NCBI GenBank assembly: GCA_016081115.2
Contig: CM071935.1
Span: 28,444,075 to 28,508,074 of the forward strand
Length of the DNA stretch: 64,000 bases
Reading direction: 5' to 3'
DNA from: Rehmannia glutinosa
Taxonomy: Eukaryota; Streptophyta; Magnoliopsida; Lamiales; Orobanchaceae
Shown piece after piece: positions 58,331 to 64,000 of the stretch. Under the pieces are notes generated by a model. It searched no databases, was not told the origin of the DNA, and saw only the letters and a program-made list of their open reading frames with translations. A program made the translations under genes and the position numbers. Every line of letters starts with the position of its first letter. Positions within the stretch are counted from its first letter, which is position 1.

Positions 58331-60095
58331 GTTAGGATCAAATGTGGCGGTGGGCTTACCGTGTGCGGTGTTGATTAATCCAATTCATCCACACCTTTTA
58401 TTCAAGGTCCGATTGCTACTTAAAATAACGATTTATCAATTAATTAATAGGTGGAAATGGCATAATAGTAACTAGCAAAATGCTATAAATCACACCCCTA
58501 CAATCAAGGGATTGATTAATATCACGTTTCCATAATTGAATTGTGCACCATTTTAATAGTTGAATTGTACTCCATATAATAATTGATTGTACATCATTTT
58601 ATGTCTATGAAAGATATTAAAGAATGTGGAACTCAAGCACAATATATCAAAAAAATACACCAACTAAACTAATTGGGCAATCGTATGAACTCTAATTGTA
58701 TACGAAAATAATATTATTTAAACACCATTCGTCATTACGCATTGCACGGACATTATATACACATTACCAGACTTATCAATGCATCAAAGCACATATTCAT
58801 GTCGTTATAACAATGCTAAATATGCACCAATACATATATTCATGGCTCTTTTTTTTTTTTTTCTGGTGCAGGGGTTAAACAAAATACCACAATAGATTTA
58901 ACTATATATCAAAGGTAAGAAAACATATATCATTCCTAAGTAAAATGTACACCAAAATAACAAGGACTAATTCACCAACAAATACACAAAACAAAACTAA
59001 TTTACACTGCATGAACTTTAATTGTATACCAAAATAATATTATTGAAACACTATTGTCATTATGGATTTCATGGACAGTGTATACATATATCATTGTCTC
59101 CTTTTTTTTTTCTAATGCAGTGGTTGGACAAAAAATACCACAAAAGATTTAACTACATACGAAAAGTAATAAAACATATATCATTCTTAAGTAAATGTAC
59201 ACCAAATAAACATGGAATGATTCCCCCTAAAAAAGAACCAAAACCCATTTTTCTACAAAAATAAGAGAATCAACAAAATCTGCAAAAATAAACCACAAGC
59301 ACGCACGTTACACTCGTAACTTCCACTCTATATCTCAACTTACACCATCCCACATCAATAACATAAACATTACACAAACTATTAACTGCATATACATCGT
59401 TTTTACCTAATTTTATACCAACAATATATCTACCAAATATGTACTATTTCGCACAAATATATTTCCAGAAGCAAAAAAAAAAAGGATTCTGTAAAAATCG
59501 AAGATCAAAACCCTAGGTACTTCAAAATAAAAAAAAATAAAAAATTACCTACTCTACTTTCTACAGATTACTCCAAAAACCCATAAAAGACATTAGCATG
59601 TTTCAACAGAAAAAGAAAAAAATTAAGGGATAAACCTTTCTACCAAAATCTACAACCGAAAAAAAGGAAAAAATAGAACCAGACTCTTACCTTTACCAAT
59701 AATTTGAAGGGTTTTTGGTTTTGATGTCGAGAAACCCGACAAGCTTCAAATTGAAAACAAAACGATGGGTTTGGCGGTCGTCCGGTAGAATGAAGAAAAA
59801 TAGAAGAAAAGGGATCATTTGGTAGAATGAAGAAGAAAGAGAAGAAAAAAAAGGAGTTTTGATTTTGTGTGAAAAGAAGAATGCATAAAAGCTGGAGAGA
59901 TTAATTGAAATCCCAAAAAAAAAGGGGTTATGGGGGTTACCATAACTGCCGTGTGATTTTGTTTATAAAATAACCATTGTGCCCTTAAATGGGCAATATT
60001 AAATGTAAAAAAATAGAAAATCGAAAAAACCTTAGCCTTAGGATTAAACAGATTAATGGCTTAGGTTGGTCCACACTGCCACATGGTAAGGCCCT
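58331..60095. mobile_element. Long-TIR element, copy 1 (about 1.76 kb)
   Basis: It begins GTTAGGATCAAATGTGGCGG and its first 240 bp match the left arm of the element at 60657. The right end (about 60050-60095, GGTCCACACTGCCACATGGT) is a diverged inverse of the left arm. Inside, two direct copies of about 325 bp (from about 58640 and 58965) share 'ctaattgtatacgaaaataatattatt' wording. It is next to a (TA)n tract. No coding. Confidence 0.6.
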
Positions 60096-60656
60096 TGTGC
60101 ATTTTTGTTGCTAAAGGTCTTGCGCCTTTTTGCATTTGTTTTGTTGTTTTGAGATTCTATTGTTGCTATATAAAATGCCTTGTCCTTTTGCTAATTGGTC
60201 AGTTCGTTATAGCGTTGATCTTATGAGCTGAATGCCTTTCCAGCTTTTATTTTTGCTGAAGTCTTTAGACTAACATTTGATGTATCTCGATTTTTATTGA
60301 TTTGTGGATAGGATTTTTCGGGGGGACCTTAAGGAATTAAAAGTGATCGTATATGATCTAAAATTGCAAATTATATATTAAATAGTCTTGTAGATGTTAT
60401 ATTTGGTGTAGTTAAATTTGTAAATGAAGCGAATTATTTTGATTTCAATTCGTATATTGACATTCATATGGTCATATTCGAGTCCCATGTGGCAATATTA
60501 TTGTCCGAGCTTCCCTAGACGTTTTGAGAGTGTTAGTGAATGTTGGATAGAAGGAAAATGGGGCTTCCATTTATTATCGGCAGCCTTGCCAATTCACATT
60601 GTGCGGGAGATTAATTAGGACTAAACTATTCATTTTGTGCCAAATGATATACATAT
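60096..60656. other. Spacer between two related TIR elements
   Basis: A + strand open frame at 60424-60618 has no recognisable domain. Nothing else is seen. Confidence 0.4.
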
Positions 60657-61936
60657 AGGGTTAGGATCAAATGTGGCAGGGGGTTACCATGTGGTAGTGT
60701 GGATTAATCCAACCCATCCACACATTTTATTCAATGGTCCATTGCTATTAAAAATAACTGATATATCAATTAATTAATAGGTGGAAAGGGCACAATAGTA
60801 ACTAGCAATTAAAATGCATAAATCATGCCCCTACAATCAAGGGATTTATTAATATCGTGTTTCCATAACTAAATTGTGCACCATTTTAATAACTGAACTG
60901 TATACCATTTAATAACTGACTGTACAACATTTTACATCTAAAAATGCATCATTGTATAACTAATTGCACATCATTCAATCCCAGTAATTTTTATGGGATT
61001 TGATTTTACAATTGTTCCCGCTTTTCATTCAATTGTGGTGTACTCACAATGGTGTACAATTAGTTATACAATGATGCACTTTAGATATAAAATGGTGCAC
61101 GCGATCATTTATTAAATGGTGCACAATTCAACTATTAAATTGTGCATAATTGATTATGAAAACGTGATCTTTATCACATCCATGATTGTAGGGCGTCATT
61201 ATGGTAAGGTGGTTATACCATTTTGTCTAGAATTTTTAGATGATGTATAATTAGTTATACAATGATGCACTGTTAGATATAAAATGGTGCACAGTTAGGT
61301 TATTAAATTGGAAGATGGTTACACCATTTTGTCTTTATAGTTCGTTTAGATGATGTACAATTAGTTATATATTCATGCATTGTTAGATATAAAATGGTGC
61401 ACAATCAGTTATTAAATGATGCACAGTTCAACTATTAAAATGGTGCATAATTCAGTTATGGAAACGTGATCTTTATCACATCCATGATTGTAGGGCGTCA
61501 TTATGGGAAGGTGGTTACACTATTTTGTGTTTATAGGATTTTTAGATGATGTACAATTAGTTATACAATAATCATTACATATAAAATGGTGCACGCGATT
61601 AAGTTATTAAACGGAAAGATGGTTATACCATTTTGTCTTTCTAGTTCCTTTAGATGATGCACTGTTAGATATAAAATGGTGTACAATCAACTATTAAATG
61701 GTGTACAATTCAGCTATTAAAATGATGCACAATTTCAGTTATGAAAACGTGATATTAATCAGTCCCTTATTGTAGGGGCGTGATTTATGGCTATTTTGCT
61801 AGTTACTATTATGCTCTTTCCACCTATTAATTAGTTGATAAATCAGTTGTTTTTAATAGCAATCTGGACCATTGAATAAAAGGTGTGGATCAATGGGATC
61901 AATCCACATTGCCGCATGGTAAGATGTTGCCACATG

Positions 61937-61938
<2 letters not shown>
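60657..61938. mobile_element. Long-TIR element, copy 2 (about 1.28 kb)
   Basis: The left arm (GGGTTAGGATCAAATGTGGC..., about 270 bp) is inverted at 61750-61938, e.g. GGTGGAAAGGGCACAATAGT against ACTATTATGCTCTTTCCACC. The interior is built of repeats of 'ttatacaatgatgcact...aaaatggtgcac' words with a larger period near 300 bp (61159 and 61459). It abuts (TA)n at 61938-61973. No coding. Confidence 0.75.

Positions 61939-61973
<35 letters not shown>
61938..61973. repeat. (TA)n microsatellite
   Basis: About 18 TA units directly abut the end of the long-TIR element. A similar tract abuts the related copy at 58331. Confidence 0.95.
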
Positions 61974-61978
<5 letters not shown>

Positions 61979-62491
61979 GTCGTAAACAACAAATGATACA
62001 TTTTCAACAAAATCAGCCTGGAATTCCTTGCGAACGAGCAAAACATTAGTAAAACGTTTAATTGTTCAAGATAATTATATTGTCTTCTTGCAGGTGCTTG
62101 CAATTAGATATATTATACGTAAAAAAAGATCAAAAACAAAAAGGTTATTAAGTTTAAACAAAAAGAACAAATATAATAATTAATGCAGTACACAAATTTG
62201 GAAAGTTTGCTTTCCATAATTCTTTATATAATTTTAAAAAGTAGTTCATTTAAAGAAAGTTGACTATAAAAAACAATCAAATCTCAAATATTTATTATCT
62301 CTTAGTTTTCAATATGATTTTATTACTTTTTTTAGTAATGTGATTTAGGTGGGAAAATATTGTGTTACTGTTCCTAGAATAGTCTCATCCAATCACAAGC
62401 TCAAATTCATCTTGTTTCTTCAAATTTGTTTTTTTAACAAAGTACAAAATCTTGGGAAGAGTGGCCCTGAGTAGGGTACCCACTCATTTAA

Positions 62492-63436
62492 CGGCTCGTT
62501 TGGGAACTTTGATGGGATAAGATAAGCTTTTGGGGATTGCATGTGATAGGATTATATTTATCACACTTGTAGGTTGCAAACTTTTGTTTGGGATTATGTA
62601 TTATTTTTTTCCCTTATTATCGAAAGAGTGCTTATATTGTGTTTGGGAATTATGATTAGAAGTGATTAACATGGAAATGACAAAAATGCCCTAACTTCAA
62701 GTCTCACCTGGTCTTGTTGTCCATTCCTCATTGTCTTCTTCCACACATCCACAACCCTATACAAATTGGAGTCACCATCACCAACTAAACAAAATAATAA
62801 TACATAAAAAGAGGACCAAAATTCAAGAAAAGAAAAGATGAGAAAAGACTCTTCCCAATGGACACACTTCTTTGCAATGAGCTTCTCCAAGAAATCTTCC
62901 ACCGCGTCCGCCACCGTCTCGCCCCGTAACCCTCGTCTCAAGCGGTGGCACCGCCTCCTCCGCTCCTCCTCCTTACAATCCCACCGCCATCACTTTTTTC
63001 TCCGCCTTTCTTACACAGCACTCATTTCTCTCTTCTCTTTTCATCTCCGCCGCAGGCGGTGGCGGCAACGGCGGCGAAGATCCTCTCCTACTTACCATCG
63101 CCTCTTCTTGCCCCAACCTCCGGCACCTCCGTTTCTTGAGCTCCCCTGTATCTCCTCTCTCTCTCTACACTCTCTCAACTTCTTGTAATTATGTATAGAT
63201 TCAAGGGTAAAATAGGGAGAATAAGTCCTTTAGGAAGGGTAGTTTTGTAATTTCAGCGCATGTGATTGGTTGGTATTATATAATAACACCTTGGCCCTGT
63301 GATCCAGTTTCACCCATTTTGCTGATTATTTAGCGGGCCGAATCCTATCACACGGGCCCTTATCAGAAAATACAAACGTTGTGAAAAGGTGGGATAAGGA
63401 CTTTTTCCTCCCTTTTCATGAATCTCAAAACAGCCC
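62492..63436. mobile_element. 945-bp TIR element carrying an F-box gene fragment (PIF/Harbinger- or hAT-like)
   Basis: The left end CGGCTCGTTTGGGA and the inverse right end (GGGCTGTTTTGAGA read on the - strand) match at 10 of 14 bases. Further inside, GATGGGATAAG and GTGATAGGATT are matched by CTTATCCCACC and AATCCTATCACAC in inverse order. The trinucleotide TAA borders both sides (62489-62491, 63437-63439), as in PIF/Harbinger elements. It encloses the F-box fragment at 62858-63198. Confidence 0.5.
62858..63198 (+). pseudogene. F-box/LRR protein N-terminal fragment, frameshifted
   Basis: It begins MDTLLCNELLQEIFHR, an F-box opening (L-x-x-E-L-L-x-x-I-F). The second half of the F-box, KRWHRLLRSSS (about 62938), lies in another frame, and a third frame gives DPLLLTIASSCPNLRHLRFLSS (about 63075-63145), a leucine-rich-repeat signature, followed by a stop at 63196. 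At least two indels therefore separate these parts. Intact F-box/LRR proteins are substrate receptors of SCF ubiquitin ligases with 400 or more residues; only about the first 110 codons are here. GC-rich, unlike its surroundings. Probably a captured or degenerate fragment. Confidence 0.75.
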
Positions 63437-63439
63437 TAA

Positions 63440-64000
63440 GGATATACATATCAAACCATATAATTTAATATTGTATGTACCCATCCCAACCTGATTAAGA
63501 ATTTACAGGTATTACCCGTACCCATCCCAATCCATTTGGTGATACCCGCATACTGCCCGTACCCACCCAAAACCTTTTCATTTTATATAAAAACTTATAA
63601 TTACATGAATATTTAAATGGGTACCCCTACAAGAATTAGTTATTATACAAAAAAATGTTTAATATGTTAAATCTTAATAATTGTAACAATTAATCATATT
63701 CAATTTTGCAAGTCACAACAGAATATCATTATTCATCAAATAAATCAAAAGTAACACATAAATACAAATGCAACAAATAAATTTCTTAAAATTATAAATT
63801 CAACACTAATACATCATTTAATCCATTTAACCACATCATCAAACATGAAATTTTATCAAACTTGACAAGATTTTAAAAAAAAAAGAGTTAATGGGATCAC
63901 ATATTCAAAGAAAGTAACAACTTTATATCTTCTTTGTACAAAATGGAATTCATGTTGAGCTTTCAAGAAGAAAGCATCTTGTTACATAAAAATAATAAGT
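63440..64000. other. AT-rich sequence, no supported gene
   Basis: The phrases 'acccatcccaacc...acccgtacccatccc' at 63478-63560 form a short direct repeat. Otherwise I see nothing. Confidence 0.4.

Noticed and set aside
1..64000. CRISPR arrays, operons, phage or bacterial systems
   Set aside because: All recognisable genes are plant nuclear genes with introns; the repeats present are transposon ends, microsatellites or the palindrome array, with no spacer-repeat structure.

Overview
This window is plant nuclear DNA, most likely from a eudicot. It is AT-rich, its genes have many short exons, and more than half of it is remnants of transposable elements. An asterid or Lamiales source is only a guess.

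Three multi-exon protein genes can be assembled with consistent reading phase across every intron: (1) + strand 15777-24419, a 17-exon APUM24/Puf6-type nucleolar Pumilio protein of 637 aa; (2) - strand 25241-27573, a 4-exon J-domain (DnaJ) protein of 254 aa, convergent with the first; (3) - strand 46179-49279, an 8-exon gamma-glutamylcyclotransferase-like-fold protein whose last exon appears to lack one base. Two broken gene pieces also occur: a class IV chitinase N-terminus (signal peptide plus hevein domain, about 950-1181, - strand) and an F-box/LRR N-terminus (62858-63198, + strand) lying inside a terminal-inverted-repeat element.

Layout. 1-543: terminus of a CACTA DNA transposon. 0.9-2.2 kb: chitinase relic, ATT microsatellite and an array of short palindromes. 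4.8-7.9 kb: 3' end and LTR of a SIRE-like copia element, then a retrotransposon leader. 8.2-11.0 kb: copia element on the - strand, truncated in pol. 12.1-14.9 kb: two tandem LTR-like units of about 1.25 kb. 15.3-27.6 kb: the Pumilio/DnaJ gene island, whose introns carry MITEs, two larger TIR elements and a SINE. 30.7-36.3 kb: MuDR-type MULE relic, gypsy-like LTR and gag pieces, and a - strand LTR-like piece. 37.5-43.7 kb: decayed SIRE-like copia gag-pol with its 3' LTR. 46.2-49.3 kb: the GGCT-like gene. 50-64 kb: a 166-bp tandem duplication, a 1.5-kb foldback MULE with a 10-bp target duplication, a poly(A) retroposon with an 11-bp target duplication, two related long-TIR elements, and the F-box-carrying TIR element.

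The three genes have no evident pathway link. Pumilio 24 points to rRNA processing, the J protein to Hsp70 co-chaperoning, and the GGCT-fold protein has no assigned substrate. I found no clearly new biological system. The best leads are the nested insertions in intron 15 of the Pumilio gene, the gene-carrying TIR element, the palindrome array, and the one-base disruption of the GGCT-like gene.
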